DNA of 58,292 nucleotides from a virus, in IMG/VR virus record IMGVR_UViG_3300030328_005013, positions 1 to 58,292 of that record; one strand, given 5' to 3'. The position numbers and the translations under genes were made by a program. Under the pieces are notes generated by a model. That model saw nothing but the letters and a program-made list of their open reading frames with translations, had not been told where the DNA came from and searched no databases. This document shows, in pieces, positions 13,470 to 23,285 of this stretch; positions within the stretch are counted from its first letter, which is position 1, and each line of letters begins with the position of its first letter.

Positions 13470-15814
13470 GCAATATCATCGCCTTTTGTTTGTTTTTTGT
13501 CAACAAAAAGTTTTATATTTTTGTCTCCTTTTAAAGTTTTATCAGATATATATGGTGTTATTTGTGATAATATCTTTTTATTTAAGGCTTCTGTTTTGTT
13601 TTTAGCTTTGCAAATTTGCTCAGTAACCCTCTTTATATAATCAAAATCAAAGTTTAGATAAATATCATTATCTTCTAACCTGTTTTTTAGTCTTTTTAAT
13701 TTCATCCACAACAGTCTCCGTAGATCTTTTTCAGTGAGTTCTTTTAGGATAAAATAATCATCTATTTGTGATAAAAGCTCTGGGTGAATCATTAGATTGT
13801 TTTTACCTTCACCTGCTGCTTGAAATCCCATAGAGGATTGGCTGCTTGACAGAGAGCATGTCAAAAATATTTTACAGTTTGAAAAATCTGCGATATCCCC
13901 ATTGGTCATTTGGAACCTCCCATGCTTGAAGATTTGACTGAAAATAGCGATTGAGGAGTTGTCTATCTTGTGAAAGTCATCAATAATTAAAACGCTATTA
14001 GGGGTGATATTTATTTTTTCACATATTGATGTATTTGTTCCCTGCGAAGAAGCTATTTTATGTGGAGCGAAATTATCGGAAAAATGCACACCACTGTAAG
14101 ATAAAACATTTATACCTCTTTTTTGAAGAGAGTCTTTTAGCAAGTCTAGAAAATAAGACTTACCGCTAAAACTAGAACCACTAACTACAAAGCAATCAGG
14201 TGATGAAAAATTATCAGATTTTTTTAATCCTAAACCAGAGAGAATTAGTTTTTCTTTAAGATTATTTAAGAAATCTCTTTGACCAACTAAGCTTTTAGAT
14301 AAGCATTTAAATAACTTGTCTATAGTATCTTTGTTGCTTAATGGGTTCTTCTTTTTATCAAAGAAATCTTTTAAATGCTTAAGTTTTACTATAGGTGTTT
14401 TATCCTCAACCCCTTCTGTCCATTTCTCTAAGCTGGCATTTAGCTTTTCTAGTAATTCTGCGTGATCTTTCTCAGGGTCAAGCGCGGCCTTAACTGTCTC
14501 AGTTTGTATGGCCTTTATCGAAGGTGTAACGTGCCAAAAATTAACTTTAGCTTGAGCACCACAATGATCAATTACGTCTATAGCTTTATCTGGGTAAAAC
14601 TTATTGGGGATATATTTTTCACAATATTCTATTATATTATTTAAGAATCTATCACTATACTCAACTGCATGAAACTCTTCGTAATATGATACAATAGTTG
14701 GAAGGATTTCTTCCATCTGGAATTTAGATGGTTCTTTAATTATAACTCTCTCAAACCTCCGATCTAATGCAGTATCTTTTTTTATCGTATTTGTATATTC
14801 ATTAATTGTTGTAGCGCCTATGCAACTTATTGTGCCTCTAGCAAGTTCTGGTTTGAGTATATTAGAAGCTTCTAGTGAATTATTTGTCGCTCCTCCTGCC
14901 CCTATTAAGGTGTGAACTTCGTCTATGAAGAGAATTAAGTTTGAGTATTGTTTAGCTTCATTAACAAAATCCTCTAATCTTTTCTCAAACTGCCCTCTGT
15001 ATTCAGTGCCAGCGACCATGCTAGATAAACTAACAGAGTATATTACTTTATTTGCTATAAGTTCTGGAGCATCTCCAGCAACTATTTTAGCCGCTAACCC
15101 TTCTACTAGAGAAGTTTTTCCCGTTCCCGCTGGGCCTACCAATATTGCGTTCGGTTTTTTCTTTCGACAAAGAATCGTAGCCAGTTCATCAATTTTCCCA
15201 TCGAAATCAACAATCTTATCAAACTCCTTATTTAAAGCTTTTAAGTTTAAGTTTTCTGCAAATTGACACAAAATTGGATTCTGCTCAAACATGTCTATCC
15301 AGTGTTCTGGAGTTTCGACATCTGCTTCTAAAGGACCAAAGGTGTCATCAAATTCAAGATCTTTTATTCCTAAGGAACATTCTGTTATGAACCCTAAAAC
15401 TGTAGCGTCTGATTTATCGTCTTTTTCAGGGTAAAGCTCTTTAATTACTTTAGGAGAATGAACATTATCAAAAAAAGTCATTAAGATTATTTCTGGGGGA
15501 ATATAATCTAAGTCAAAGCTTTCTTCAGCTATGCCTTCAGCAGTTGCTAAAAGTTTTCTAACATCTGTTTTTACAGTTCTTTTTACATTTTTATTTTCTC
15601 TTTTTTTACTTAAGCAATGCCTAGATTCTTTGAGCCATTCTTTTGGATCTATATGAACCCTCTTGAAAATAGAAGAGCAAGAAAGACTTAAATCGCTTAA
15701 GAAGCAGTGAAAAAATAAATCAATGTCTACCCCATTCCTTTTTAAGATGACGGATAGGTCTTGAGATTTTTCTAAAACTCCCTCTATGTGGGGTGTCAAA
15801 GGAAGTTTAGTCAC
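13466..15814 (-). CDS. ClpA/ClpB-like double AAA+ unfoldase
   Basis: The 782-residue protein has an N-terminal region with Clp_N-like helices (around residues 85-130). AAA module 1 shows Walker A GPAGTGKTS near 227, Walker B LILFIDEVHTLIGAGG near 293, and an Arg finger in DRRFER near 351. AAA module 2 shows Walker A GSSFSGKS near 545 and a variant Walker B LIIDDFHK near 608. SSMGF near 660 falls where ClpA has its ClpP-binding IGL loop. Start is GTG with GGGAGG upstream and an 8-base overlap with the polymerase gene. It could unfold proteins for host ClpP or remodel replication complexes; both are inference. Confidence 0.85.
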   Translation of the reverse strand: MTKLPLTPHIEGVLEKSQDLSVILKRNGVDIDLFFHCFLSDLSLSCSSIFKRVHIDPKEWLKESRHCLSKKRENKNVKRTVKTDVRKLLATAEGIAEESFDLDYIPPEIILMTFFDNVHSPKVIKELYPEKDDKSDATVLGFITECSLGIKDLEFDDTFGPLEADVETPEHWIDMFEQNPILCQFAENLNLKALNKEFDKIVDFDGKIDELATILCRKKKPNAILVGPAGTGKTSLVEGLAAKIVAGDAPELIANKVIYSVSLSSMVAGTEYRGQFEKRLEDFVNEAKQYSNLILFIDEVHTLIGAGGATNNSLEASNILKPELARGTISCIGATTINEYTNTIKKDTALDRRFERVIIKEPSKFQMEEILPTIVSYYEEFHAVEYSDRFLNNIIEYCEKYIPNKFYPDKAIDVIDHCGAQAKVNFWHVTPSIKAIQTETVKAALDPEKDHAELLEKLNASLEKWTEGVEDKTPIVKLKHLKDFFDKKKNPLSNKDTIDKLFKCLSKSLVGQRDFLNNLKEKLILSGLGLKKSDNFSSPDCFVVSGSSFSGKSYFLDLLKDSLQKRGINVLSYSGVHFSDNFAPHKIASSQGTNTSICEKINITPNSVLIIDDFHKIDNSSIAIFSQIFKHGRFQMTNGDIADFSNCKIFLTCSLSSSQSSMGFQAAGEGKNNLMIHPELLSQIDDYFILKELTEKDLRRLLWMKLKRLKNRLEDNDIYLNFDFDYIKRVTEQICKAKNKTEALNKKILSQITPYISDKTLKGDKNIKLFVDKKQTKGDDIA

Positions 15815-18365
15815 TTTTTACCTCCCTCAGTTTCATGTAAATGTCGGTATCAATTGGTTTGATTGTTTCGACAAAGAAGCTATCTCTGCTTTTAGAGCCA
15901 TTTACAATAATAACTTGGGTTTTTTTCAATTTATTATACTGTAGAAAATCTGTGAGTTTATTGCCTCTACTTGTATCCATGAATAAGAAATTCTTAGTAG
16001 CGGTATTATCTGCGAGAGATATGATCATATACTTGTTACCGTTTTGAGAGGTTCTTGTAAAGAAATCTTTTACCTCCCCTGCGACTTGAAATGTTTCTCT
16101 TTCGGGCAATTCTGAAATTACCTTTAGGTCTTGGAGGTTGGGGTATCTTTCTTTAAAACATTCTCTTAAGTCATGTGAGTAGCTGTAACCAAGTAGCGAA
16201 CTTTCATACCTCCATTTAGCAAACATCTCATGTTTTCTGTTTTGAGAATATATTTTTTTATACTGATCAAACTTAGTTTTAAATGTTTTAAATCTTTTTT
16301 CAGACATGATGGGTTTGTTGTCATCTCCTAAGATTTGCTTTCCTATAACTTCTGATATTGCATCAAGTATATCATATCCAAACCTCTCTCCTATCTTGCA
16401 AAAGTTTCTTTTTTCTCTGTCTGTAAGAAGGTTGAATGCTTGAGCTTCTAGGACCATGCGGGTTCTGTTGGTCCCCGCATGATCCATTGTCCCAGCTTGG
16501 ATTAAGGCCGCAAGCACAGAGATGTTGATACCGCACTGTCTGGCAGCTAGAAAGACTTCATATTTGTTTGAGAACTCTATCCCTCTAAACTCTACAAGGC
16601 TCTCCATTGCTTTGAGAGAGATTCCTTTAATGCTGTTTAATCCATATCTAATATCCTCTCCCTCTATTTTAAAATCAAAATCAGATTTAAATAAACAAGG
16701 AGGAAGCATCTTCATGCCGAAATCCTCCAACTCTTCATTAACTCCAGATATGGTAGTCAAAGGTTCTGGATCAAAATCAGCACACTCAAGAACAGAGAGG
16801 AAAAAATTTTGAGGGTAATTATGTTTTAGGAAAACTGTTTTGGCTGCTAAATCTGCGTAAGCAAAGCTGTGAGATTTATTAAAAGAATAATGCGAAGCAG
16901 CTATCAATGAATTCCAGTAAAAGTCTGCTATTTGATCAGTTAAGCCTCTAGACTGAGCGGCTTCATAAATCCTATCTTTCCACTTAGGCATCTCATCAAC
17001 TTTTTTCTTACCAACAATTCTTCTCAAGACCTCTGCTTCTTCAAGACTAAGGCCAAAAACTTTATGAGCTATTTGCATCAATTGTTCTTGATATAAAATA
17101 ACATTTTTTGACCAAGATAATATTTTGTCTAACTCAGGATGAATTTCCTGCACCAAAGAATTATTTTTGTTGTCCCTGTATGTGTCAACAAATTCAAGTG
17201 CTGCTGGTCGAGCGAGAGCAACAACGTCAGAAAGTTCATTTAAGTCATCAGGCTTGACCTGCCTACAGACCTTAAAGTTTGTTTCAGCCGATATTTGGAA
17301 AAGGCCCACAGGGTGCTTAAAATCCTGTAATATATCATAAATAATTTGTGAATTAGGGTCTATGTCTTCAATTTTTATACCCACCTTTTCACATGTTTTG
17401 TGGGCAATGGTTAGTGTTCTTAACCCAAGAATATCAAACTTAACCATTAAATCTGCGACATCTGTCATATCGTAACCAGTAACTAAGTCTCCATCTTTAG
17501 TTTTTTGCAAAGGAACTACGTTCTCTATTTTTTCAGAACAAATGGCGATTCCAGATGGATGGACTCCAGTATTCTTTGGCAAGTTTTCTATTTTTAATGC
17601 ATTTTTAAAAGTTCTCTTGTGGTCTTTTACCCATCTTTTAAACTTACCACTTTCTTCCCTAGCTTGCTCTAGGGGAAATACATTCCCGTGAAGCTTTGGT
17701 ATCATATCTGATACTTGGTTCGCCTGATCTTCTTTTACCTCATCAAAGAACTTTGTAGCTTCTCTTATGCAAAGCTTAGCACTAAAGGTATTAAAGGTTA
17801 GTATTTTGGCGGTTCTCCCTTCATGTTTACGCTCAATATATTGAATAACTTTATATCTTTGCTCATAAGAAATATCTGAGTCTACATCAGGCAAGAGACT
17901 GCCGACTAGAAATTCTTTGCCTCTTTTGTCAGTGACTTTCTTCGCTCTAGATTTAGACACAAATCTTTCAAAAAAGAGATCGTGAGGTATGGGGTCAATA
18001 TTTGTTACTCCGAGGAGATATAGAACAAGAGAACCAGCAGCAGAGCCACGGCCAGCACCAGTTGGAATATTGTTATCATGGCAAAAGTTTAAAACGTCCC
18101 AGTTAAGTAAAATGTAATCTGTAAATCCAAGCTCCTCAAAAGTCTCTAGTTCTTGTTTGGCTCTATCGTAGTATGCATCTTTGTTTTCGTATTTTGTTAT
18201 GCCTTTATCGCGTAAACCTTTTCTGGCTAACTCGTAAAGAATATCCTTGGTAGAACTATCTACGCTAAGACCAAGCTCTTCTAGCTTACTAGGATCAACG
18301 ATTGTTTTAGGGAGTTCAACTCCCGCAGGTTCGCAATCGTCATATGGTGTGAAATCTTCAAACAT
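15807..18365 (-). CDS. dnaE (core): DNA polymerase III alpha core (C-family), lacking the PHP domain
   Basis: The 852-residue protein begins where the palm of DnaE begins. GAGRGSAAGSLV (about 103-114) is the nucleotide-binding motif. PDVDSD gives catalytic Asp160 and Asp162, and VKFDILGLRTL gives the third Asp, 311. The finger segment YSFNKSHSFAYA and a helix-hairpin-helix (SIKGIS) follow, then an OB-fold-like C-terminus. The ~270-residue PHP domain of standard DnaE is absent. A separate gene two positions upstream looks like that missing part. The start overlaps the DnaQ stop by one base. It is probably the phage replicative polymerase. Confidence 0.93.
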   Translation of the reverse strand: MFEDFTPYDDCEPAGVELPKTIVDPSKLEELGLSVDSSTKDILYELARKGLRDKGITKYENKDAYYDRAKQELETFEELGFTDYILLNWDVLNFCHDNNIPTGAGRGSAAGSLVLYLLGVTNIDPIPHDLFFERFVSKSRAKKVTDKRGKEFLVGSLLPDVDSDISYEQRYKVIQYIERKHEGRTAKILTFNTFSAKLCIREATKFFDEVKEDQANQVSDMIPKLHGNVFPLEQAREESGKFKRWVKDHKRTFKNALKIENLPKNTGVHPSGIAICSEKIENVVPLQKTKDGDLVTGYDMTDVADLMVKFDILGLRTLTIAHKTCEKVGIKIEDIDPNSQIIYDILQDFKHPVGLFQISAETNFKVCRQVKPDDLNELSDVVALARPAALEFVDTYRDNKNNSLVQEIHPELDKILSWSKNVILYQEQLMQIAHKVFGLSLEEAEVLRRIVGKKKVDEMPKWKDRIYEAAQSRGLTDQIADFYWNSLIAASHYSFNKSHSFAYADLAAKTVFLKHNYPQNFFLSVLECADFDPEPLTTISGVNEELEDFGMKMLPPCLFKSDFDFKIEGEDIRYGLNSIKGISLKAMESLVEFRGIEFSNKYEVFLAARQCGINISVLAALIQAGTMDHAGTNRTRMVLEAQAFNLLTDREKRNFCKIGERFGYDILDAISEVIGKQILGDDNKPIMSEKRFKTFKTKFDQYKKIYSQNRKHEMFAKWRYESSLLGYSYSHDLRECFKERYPNLQDLKVISELPERETFQVAGEVKDFFTRTSQNGNKYMIISLADNTATKNFLFMDTSRGNKLTDFLQYNKLKKTQVIIVNGSKSRDSFFVETIKPIDTDIYMKLREVKSD

Positions 18366-18979
18366 TACAGATCCATGTGCTTCTTAAGTTTAAGAAAAAT
18401 TTGATAACACATCTTAATATCGTAAAGAGCGTTATGTAATTTACTCTCGTCAAACTCTATATCAAAAAACTTTAGAAGTTGGTTTTGAGAAACCTTTGCT
18501 TTAAGGCTTCTATCATTAATTATCTTATATTGCCAACTCAGCAAGTTTCCTTTAGGTCTTTCTAGTTCCTCTCTGTAAGCCTTCCCTAAAGCCCTAGTGT
18601 CTAAAATACGAGGCAAGTAAGAATACTCTGGTTCTTGACCCAATAACCTTTGTAGCACAGCAAGCATGTAAACATCGAAGCCTAGAAGGTTTTGTCCCAC
18701 TACAATGTATTGAGGGTCAAATATATACTTTTCAAACTTGTTCCAAACCTCGTCTAATGGTTTAGCTTTTCTGTTATAAGTGTCCCAATTAAAACCTGTA
18801 ATCTTCTTGACTACTTCGGGAATATTCAATTCTTTGTGGATTATAAACTCGTCATGAGTTTCTAATATTTTATTTCCCTGACAAACTATCCAAGATAGCT
18901 GCCATGTTTTAGAAGAGAATAAATTTAAACCTTCTGTTTCAGTATCAAATACTAGATATTTTTGGTTACTTGGCAACAT
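18365..18979 (-). CDS. dnaQ-like: DnaQ-like 3'-5' proofreading exonuclease
   Basis: The 204-residue protein is a DEDDh exonuclease. DTETEGL gives Asp12 and Glu14, GFDVYML gives Asp102, and LHNALYD gives His182 and Asp187. It is the length of a bare exonuclease domain without the extra C-terminal alpha-binding region of E. coli epsilon. It lies between the PHP-like gene and the polymerase core gene and overlaps both, so it is surely made in step with them. Proofreading for the phage replicase is the expected role. Confidence 0.88.
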   Translation of the reverse strand: MLPSNQKYLVFDTETEGLNLFSSKTWQLSWIVCQGNKILETHDEFIIHKELNIPEVVKKITGFNWDTYNRKAKPLDEVWNKFEKYIFDPQYIVVGQNLLGFDVYMLAVLQRLLGQEPEYSYLPRILDTRALGKAYREELERPKGNLLSWQYKIINDRSLKAKVSQNQLLKFFDIEFDESKLHNALYDIKMCYQIFLKLKKHMDL

Positions 18980-19664
18980 TTTCTAAATATGATTCGTAGC
19001 AAAATTCGTTGGAAGAAAAGTCATTCAGGCGAGGATTACTAAAAGTAGGCACCCTGCCCTGCTTTCTATTACAGACAGCTTTATACATTTGAAATGCTTC
19101 AAAGTCATCCTTATTTTTGTAATATATGCTTTTGCACTTCTCTGTTTTTACTTTTAGTTTTTTCAGTGCTGAACTTATCTGAAAATCAAAGGGGTGTTTA
19201 TTGTCCTCTTCCATATAAAAATGATCATACTTGTCTAAGAATAGATCGCACATTCCAAAATGGAAAATATTATTGCATACATAAGAATCATAAAAGGGGA
19301 CTCCTATGCTAATGTCGTCAAGCTCTCCTTCGCCCAGATCTGACATGTTTAAATATTCCCCGACACTTGTAAAACACTTAGTATAAAGGTTTCTAGCAAC
19401 AGCTACGCCTTTGTTGTTTTTGGGGAAGAAAATCAATTTACTGGGTTTCTCGGTAATGCTTGACTGAACTACAGGCAACTTAACTCCATACACCATAGAA
19501 ATTCCTATGTGGAGGAAGGCTTTATTAATTACCCTAAAACCATAGAAGTTATCTTCTACTAAAATCATTTTTTTGACATCCCCGCTTTGAGCAATGTCAA
19601 CTAAATCCTCAACCCTCAGAAGAGATCGCCCTATACTGAAGGTGCTTTTAAATAATGGTATCAC
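18966..19664 (-). CDS. Detached, degenerate PHP-domain-like N-terminal part of DnaE
   Basis: The 232-residue protein starts MIPLFKSTFSIGRSLLRVEDLVDIA and continues with MILVEDNFYGF and ISMVYGVKLPV. This mirrors the DnaE N-terminus, in which a His-containing HSDFS-like strand, an ITD strand and an I-x-P-I-x-G strand follow in order. Later, a segment ending DDFEAFQMYKAVCNRK matches the E-A-x-x-x-x-x-A-I-x-x-x-K helix near the end of the PHP region. The metal-ligand His of the first motif is missing (FKSTFS), so it is probably inactive. It would complement the 852-residue polymerase core in trans. Confidence 0.7.
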   Translation of the reverse strand: MIPLFKSTFSIGRSLLRVEDLVDIAQSGDVKKMILVEDNFYGFRVINKAFLHIGISMVYGVKLPVVQSSITEKPSKLIFFPKNNKGVAVARNLYTKCFTSVGEYLNMSDLGEGELDDISIGVPFYDSYVCNNIFHFGMCDLFLDKYDHFYMEEDNKHPFDFQISSALKKLKVKTEKCKSIYYKNKDDFEAFQMYKAVCNRKQGRVPTFSNPRLNDFSSNEFCYESYLENVAK

Positions 19665-19673
19665 TCCTGCACT

Positions 19674-20714
19674 CTACAGAAGTTCCATTGGTTTGTCAAA
19701 GGAAAAAGCGGGGCATCCGTCATATTTAACCTTCTCCATCTTCAAGTCTTTAGTTTTCTTGTCCTTAAGGTCTTTTTTGAGGTCGGCTGATGCCACTCTA
19801 ACACCCTTTTTATCTACTAGCACATAAAATTCTCTAGCAAATTTAAATGGGCAATGCCACATGGGAGTGCCATCTTTTTTAAGTTGCCCAGCAAACTCTG
19901 CTCTACCGCAAACCACCCTTCCAGCGAAACCGTCATCTCTTCCCAAATAACCCTTGTCATAGGCTAAGTTTTTAGAGGCTATATCTTCATTAAAATTATT
20001 AATAATTTGTTGAACTTCAGTCAAAAAATATTCAAAACCTTCAAGTTCATCTGCATCAAGAGGTTCCATTTCACAGCACCCATCATTGTTGCAGTCAAAC
20101 TTTACAAACAAAAATTCCATCTTTCTTTTAAGAAACTCTGGGTATAGATGCTTTACCGCCAAACAATACATTAAATTCTGCATGTTGTCGGTATACTCCT
20201 TGCCAGAAAAAATTTGTTTCGAGGTTTTAAAGTCTCTTATAAGGGCGGTTTTTTTTCTCTTAAATAAAAACAATTTATCAATAAATCCAAGTATGCGGTA
20301 GTTTTTGCCTTCTTCGTTTACGGATATATCAAAATCTTTTTCACTGATGGATTTAGTAGGCTTACCCTCTTTGTCTCCAAAGAAATCATAATTAAGACCC
20401 TCCACGGTCATCTGGTTGATTAGATCCATATTCTCAAAATCGTCTATATTATGCTTTTTAGCATATGCCTCTATCATCCTTTTTACAGGGGGCGAGGCAA
20501 AAGCGTTTTGAGTTTTAATTATGCGGGTATAGTGTTTTTTATGTTTTGGGTTCCCCAAATTTTCGAAAACAGCGTGGCAAATAGTTCCACGCAAACTACC
20601 TTCGTTAGCCTTATCAGGAAGTTTAAGGTGATATTTACACCAATACTGCCAAGAACACATTTGTAGCGTCTTTATTCGTGACGCTGAAAGCGGTTTGTTT
20701 TCAGAAGCCTCCAT
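19674..20714 (-). CDS. RecB/Cas4-like PD-(D/E)XK nuclease
   Basis: The 346-residue protein opens with LSASRIKTLQMCSWQYWCKYHL, the typical start of RecB-family nucleases. It carries LRGTICHAVFE, then GFIDKLF ... IRDFKTSK as motifs II-III (Asp and D-x-K) and QNLMYCLAV as motif QxxxY-like. An early Cys and a late Cys cluster (VVCGRAEF ... WHCPFKF) could hold an iron-sulfur cluster as in AddB or Cas4, though spacing is not canonical. It overlaps the primase gene by 14 bases. A role in phage recombination or end processing is likely. Confidence 0.78.
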   Translation of the reverse strand: MEASENKPLSASRIKTLQMCSWQYWCKYHLKLPDKANEGSLRGTICHAVFENLGNPKHKKHYTRIIKTQNAFASPPVKRMIEAYAKKHNIDDFENMDLINQMTVEGLNYDFFGDKEGKPTKSISEKDFDISVNEEGKNYRILGFIDKLFLFKRKKTALIRDFKTSKQIFSGKEYTDNMQNLMYCLAVKHLYPEFLKRKMEFLFVKFDCNNDGCCEMEPLDADELEGFEYFLTEVQQIINNFNEDIASKNLAYDKGYLGRDDGFAGRVVCGRAEFAGQLKKDGTPMWHCPFKFAREFYVLVDKKGVRVASADLKKDLKDKKTKDLKMEKVKYDGCPAFSFDKPMELL

Positions 20715-21747
20715 AATGAAAGTCGTTCTTCTTTATTAACTTTTTAAAAGAAGAAGAAAAATTCTTGTTTACACCTCTACTATCCATTTTTTCAGCAATT
20801 TCAATAACTTGCCCTATGGATTCTTGATGTTGTATATTATAGCAATCTGAAGCGTATTTTTCTATTTGATCTTTAGTCATTTCCCCAAAGTCATTCTCTT
20901 CAGGAGGAATAAAGTATATCTTTTCAAAATCAATCGACTCAACCAATTTAAAAATAGATTTAATTGCTCCTTCAAATCCTCTGTTAACAGAAGATGTGTG
21001 ATCGTTATTAAAGGATACAAAAACTTTTTTTATGGGCAACAAAGATAGCCTTGCTATGAATTTTGGAGAAATATTCAAGCCAAAGGAAACAAGAACATTT
21101 TTTATACCATAATTATATAGAGATAAACAGTCTCCTACGGACTCCACAATGTGAACCGCCTCTTTTTCTTCTATAGCTTTTTGGACTTTATCAATATTGT
21201 AATACGGAAAAAACCAACCTGATGACTTCCCCATATGTAACCACTTTGGTCTATCATCGCTAGTAACCTTTCTGCCAGAAAACCCATGTATTCTGCCGTC
21301 TTTCCTGAAAATTGGGAATATCACCCTTTGATACATTTTACCAGACATAGCTAACCCGCACTTAAAGTCCTCAAGAGCTTCCTTTCTAATGCCTTTCTCT
21401 AAGTAAAAATCGTGATGTGGTAAAAGCTTTGCTAAAACTTTAGCGGGATATGTTTTTTCCTCTTTCAATAAGTGTTTTTGTTTGATTCTAGCGCCTATGT
21501 TTACACCATTATCCTTTAAATAATGCTTCACTGCATTAGGATCTTTTGTGTTTAAAGTTTTCTGGAGCAGTGCCTCAAAGGGCATAAACTGAGAATCCTC
21601 TACATAATCTTTCCAGACTCCAGTATCCTTGTAGATTTGAAGTGCCGTGGAGTTATCTCCAGACCTGTATACAGCATTTGTTCTCCAGTATGACCCATGA
21701 TCCCTGAGACGATAACCAAGGTTTTCTAAGACATCTTTATAGTCCAT
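20701..21747 (-). CDS. DnaG-like primase without zinc finger
   Basis: The 348-residue protein has the bacterial primase plan: an N-terminal YWRTNAVYRSGD...DYVEDSQF region equivalent to the zinc-binding domain but lacking Cys ligands, an RVIFPIFRKDGRIHGFSGRK segment, then a Toprim fold with VESVGDCLSLYNYGIKNVLVSFG. The second Toprim acidic motif, usually DxD, reads FNND here, so the first Asp is replaced by Asn. It sits directly after DnaB helicase with a one-base overlap. It may need divalent metal in an altered way or be a helicase partner. Confidence 0.83.
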   Translation of the reverse strand: MDYKDVLENLGYRLRDHGSYWRTNAVYRSGDNSTALQIYKDTGVWKDYVEDSQFMPFEALLQKTLNTKDPNAVKHYLKDNGVNIGARIKQKHLLKEEKTYPAKVLAKLLPHHDFYLEKGIRKEALEDFKCGLAMSGKMYQRVIFPIFRKDGRIHGFSGRKVTSDDRPKWLHMGKSSGWFFPYYNIDKVQKAIEEKEAVHIVESVGDCLSLYNYGIKNVLVSFGLNISPKFIARLSLLPIKKVFVSFNNDHTSSVNRGFEGAIKSIFKLVESIDFEKIYFIPPEENDFGEMTKDQIEKYASDCYNIQHQESIGQVIEIAEKMDSRGVNKNFSSSFKKLIKKNDFHYGGF

Positions 21748-23285
21748 TACGCCCTAAGGTTGATTGGTATTTCCTCTACCTCGTTTGTTCTGACCTCTAT
21801 CCCCTCTCCATTGAATGCGTCCACCACATCTTGAAGGTCTCCACGCTCAGTAATTCTAAAGTTTTCGATATTTAAATTAATAAAATTTTGTTTCTTTGTT
21901 CCATCTGGCATTTCTACTGGATGTATAGCTCTTAATGCGCTCTTCCCCAAGTGCCTAGACTTCAAATTTATTAACTTATGGGTTCCGAAATTAGACCCCT
22001 CTTCATGGATTTCATCTGCCACCTTTCTTCTAAGTAGGAATAAGTGAGAGCAAAACTGAGTAATACCATCAGATAGAGAGACTACGCTTTCGTCGTCCAC
22101 AATAGAACCAGCGTTCCTGTTATTGGTTATTCCTAACCTGTTAGACTGGACCGAGGTAATCATTGATACGCAAGGTTTTCCATCAAAAGCTAAGTCACGG
22201 TGAATTGTTTGTTTAAACTTGTGAACCATGTAAGAAACTTGTTGCCAACCATCAACTTTCCCGATGCTGCCAAAATCGCTTTTAATGTAATCGAAACTGA
22301 AAATCAGTGGGTTGCCTCTACCAATCTTTGAGAAGTAAAACCTCTTCAAAAGAGAGCACATTTCATCAGGAGATAGACCAGCCACATTCTCATAATAAAA
22401 CTTCATGTTTTTTATTTTTGACCAAGCAGATCTAACCTTTGCAATCACTTCATCTACAGACCAATCTTTGTATGCTGTTGTTCTCCATTTACCTGTCTGC
22501 AAAAGCCACACAGGTATACCCGTCATGGCAGAACACTGCCTGAAAATAAGCTCTTCTTCGCTCATTTCTCCATTATCAAAATGAAGCACAGGGACACCAT
22601 GTTCAGCAGATGCTTTTGTGGTGAAATCCATGCAGAAATTCGTCTTGCCAACCCCCGAGCGAGCTACAATCACTGATATATTGCCAGCTAGGAGTAATGA
22701 TCCATACATCTCATTCATTCTGGGATGAGGACCAAGCATTCCGAAATCATCTACTGGATTATTTCCTCTTTCCTCAACAACCTCCTCCATCATCTCAAAG
22801 AGATTGACAGGGCCAGCTTCTGTCATCTCGAAATCTTTTATGTTTTTATTATAAAGTTGATCTGATTGTTCTATCAGTTCCCCATATTTTAAGTTAGGGT
22901 CGGCGCTTTTTACAAATGAGGCTACCTTCTTACAGCTATTGTATATCTCTCTACGGGCAGTGTATTTTTTAAGCTCTCTAACAGAGGAAATAAGAATTTT
23001 TTCTGTTATCTTATAAAAAGCTAATGAATAAATATATTCCCCTATGTCGATGCTATCAGGGAAGCTTGCTTTAAGCTGTTGAATTCTCTGGACTAAAATA
23101 GTTTCATCAATATCTTCTGCATTATTAAGAGCATTTTTTAATAATTTAAATATTGATACATTTACTTTAGAGTCCTCTGAATAAAAATCACTTTCATTTA
23201 GAAAGCTAGATACTTCTTCCCACTTATGCTGATGTTGCAACAATCCGCTGAGAACTTTCTTTTCTAAATCATAAGAAAATATCAT
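21747..23285 (-). CDS. dnaB-like: DnaB-like replicative helicase
   Basis: The 512-residue protein has an N-terminal helical domain (1-~150) beginning LEKKVLSGLLQ, a linker, and a RecA-fold helicase domain. Walker A is ARSGVGKTNF near 208, DNGEMSEEEL follows as the motif with the catalytic Glu, and Walker B is PLIFSFDYIK. Late motifs SVQSNR and GITQFCSHLFLLRRK fit DnaB family motifs. Neighbours are primase and RecA. It should be the ring helicase at the phage fork. Confidence 0.9.
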   Translation of the reverse strand: MIFSYDLEKKVLSGLLQHQHKWEEVSSFLNESDFYSEDSKVNVSIFKLLKNALNNAEDIDETILVQRIQQLKASFPDSIDIGEYIYSLAFYKITEKILISSVRELKKYTARREIYNSCKKVASFVKSADPNLKYGELIEQSDQLYNKNIKDFEMTEAGPVNLFEMMEEVVEERGNNPVDDFGMLGPHPRMNEMYGSLLLAGNISVIVARSGVGKTNFCMDFTTKASAEHGVPVLHFDNGEMSEEELIFRQCSAMTGIPVWLLQTGKWRTTAYKDWSVDEVIAKVRSAWSKIKNMKFYYENVAGLSPDEMCSLLKRFYFSKIGRGNPLIFSFDYIKSDFGSIGKVDGWQQVSYMVHKFKQTIHRDLAFDGKPCVSMITSVQSNRLGITNNRNAGSIVDDESVVSLSDGITQFCSHLFLLRRKVADEIHEEGSNFGTHKLINLKSRHLGKSALRAIHPVEMPDGTKKQNFINLNIENFRITERGDLQDVVDAFNGEGIEVRTNEVEEIPINLRA

